NCBI GenBank assembly: GCA_020186115.1
Contig: WSYJ01000149.1
Location: forward strand, 1,488,001 to 1,552,000
DNA length: 64,000 nucleotides
Reading direction: 5' to 3'
DNA from: Histomonas meleagridis
Lineage: Eukaryota; Parabasalia; Tritrichomonadida; Dientamoebidae
The notes beneath the pieces were generated by a model. It worked only from the letters and a program-made list of their open reading frames with translations, was not told the origin of the DNA and made no database searches. Both the position numbers and the translations under genes were made by a program. The first letter of the stretch is position 1; each line of letters begins with the position of its first letter. This document shows, one piece after another, positions 63,224 to 64,000 of this stretch.

Positions 63224-64000
63224 TTGTTCGATGTCATGTGATATGAAATTAAATATGTTTTTATTTGCAAACTACAGACATTAGCTGTGCTTCTATATAT
63301 GTTGTGTGTACTATTGATAAAATTGCCAGCACCTTGTTTTATTGCTTTTGGTGTAATGAGTCGATTTTTCATTTAAAAGAAAAATTGTAAGTACTTCTAA
63401 AATTTTAGGTTTGTTGTTATTCTCTTCATATTGTTCAATTTTTTTTATGATTTCATAACAATTTATTCGCATACTAAAAAGTATATATATCATTTGACTA
63501 ATAACAAGGTTAAATGAGTAAAAATGGTTTCCATCAAATTATGATTAACGAATTAAAAGATTGAAGAATATTTTTTTCATTCAAATTGAAAATTATTTGT
63601 TTGGTGAAAACAAGGAATTCCCATTTGTTGTGAATTATTTGTTTCGACTTTTTTTCTTCCCTTTCATAGTTCGTTTCGTTTTCAATCATTTCAATTTTCA
63701 GAATAAACCATTAAAACTCAAATGAATTTTTGTGGAAATTCTATACTTTATGAAAAGCGATATATTGGCGAACGTTATGAAAAGATTCAAACCAAAATAG
63801 ATTCTTATATTCTTATATTAATTGTGATTAATTTTTGTTACTCGAGTTGAATTGTATAAAATGAGAACAATCAAAATTTTCACGTTAACAATCTCTCTTC
63901 TAGAAATTATTCTCATTTTTATTCTATACATATCTGTTTTAGACGAATGGAATGTCTAAAAATTCTAATAAAGGGCTTTGTGCCAAAAAAATTTCAATAA
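63224..64000. other. AT-rich end of window
   Basis: No supported gene. A frame opening at 63952 (+, MSKNSNKGLC...) is still open at the window edge and could be the start of a gene beyond it; 16 codons cannot decide. Confidence 0.4.

Noticed and set aside
1..64000. tRNA and rRNA genes
   Set aside because: I looked for B-box-like GGTTCGANTCC words and clover-leaf arms on both strands by eye and found none; a tRNAscan run would be decisive.
63952..64000. Start of a plus-strand gene at the window end
   Set aside because: Only 16 open codons are visible, with a competing frame starting five bases earlier that stops.

Overview
The window is nuclear DNA from a trichomonad (Parabasalia), most likely a Tritrichomonas-like species. 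The evidence is an AT-rich genome, almost intron-free genes, two proteins with the trichomonad initiator-binding domain (an IBP39-type factor at 61203-62192 and a second one at 35145-35918), BspA-like TpLRR surface proteins, DUF3447/ankyrin proteins, and several Rab-like GTPases ending in CxC. The canonical trichomonad splice motifs (GTAYGT, and ACTAAC next to ACACAG) were not seen. Start codons were chosen at ATG, so several genes begin downstream of where the open frame begins.

Layout. 1-16 kb: a truncated possible beta-propeller protein, a RalGAP-beta-like protein, a small twin-CX3C protein, a coiled-coil protein, a 958-residue BspA-like surface protein, the Pol I factor TAF1B/Rrn7, and an acidic protein. 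16-20 kb: a DUF3447/ankyrin gene followed by eight ankyrin units separated by AT-rich spacers of 20n+3 nt, ending in a distinct open C-terminal segment. 20-30 kb: a kinase relic, an inverted-repeat pair, a C11orf65-like IQ protein, a 1166-residue unknown, and an exportin-1-like karyopherin. 29.5-32.2 kb: a second DUF3447/ankyrin gene whose units are separated by spacers of exactly 83 nt eight times in a row. 33-40 kb: RPS8, a Rab, an initiator-binding-domain protein, a RUVBL1 relic, a RIC1-like protein and Gemin2. 40-43 kb: two membrane-protein paralogues whose central 520 bp are nearly identical, separated by a 987-bp TIR-bounded element that carries pieces of two unrelated transposases. 43-50 kb: an axonemal dynein light-chain-domain protein, relics, a CAMK-like kinase and a Rab. 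50.5-54.8 kb: a relic-rich tract (RING, ARPC1, a frameshifted bacterial-type short-chain dehydrogenase, a broken BspA gene) with a 46-bp palindrome. 55-64 kb: a Rab, a coiled-coil protein, a large helical protein with tandemly duplicated 3' ends, the IBP39-like factor and a small unknown.

Housekeeping roles shown: ribosome and Pol I transcription (RPS8, TAF1B), snRNP assembly (Gemin2), nuclear export (exportin), Golgi/endosome traffic (RIC1, Rabs), small-GTPase control (RalGAP-beta), the axoneme (dynein light-chain-domain protein, possibly the C11orf65-like protein) and Pol II core transcription (IBP39-like). At least seven genes have an ACCGT/ACGGT element within about 50 bp of the ATG, often doubled. 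This resembles a Myb-type core element and may be a counterpart of the T. vaginalis M3 motif.

The strongest candidates for something undescribed are the two ankyrin loci. Coding-conserved ankyrin modules alternate with non-coding spacers whose lengths are quantised. The spacers look like introns but lack trichomonad splice signals.
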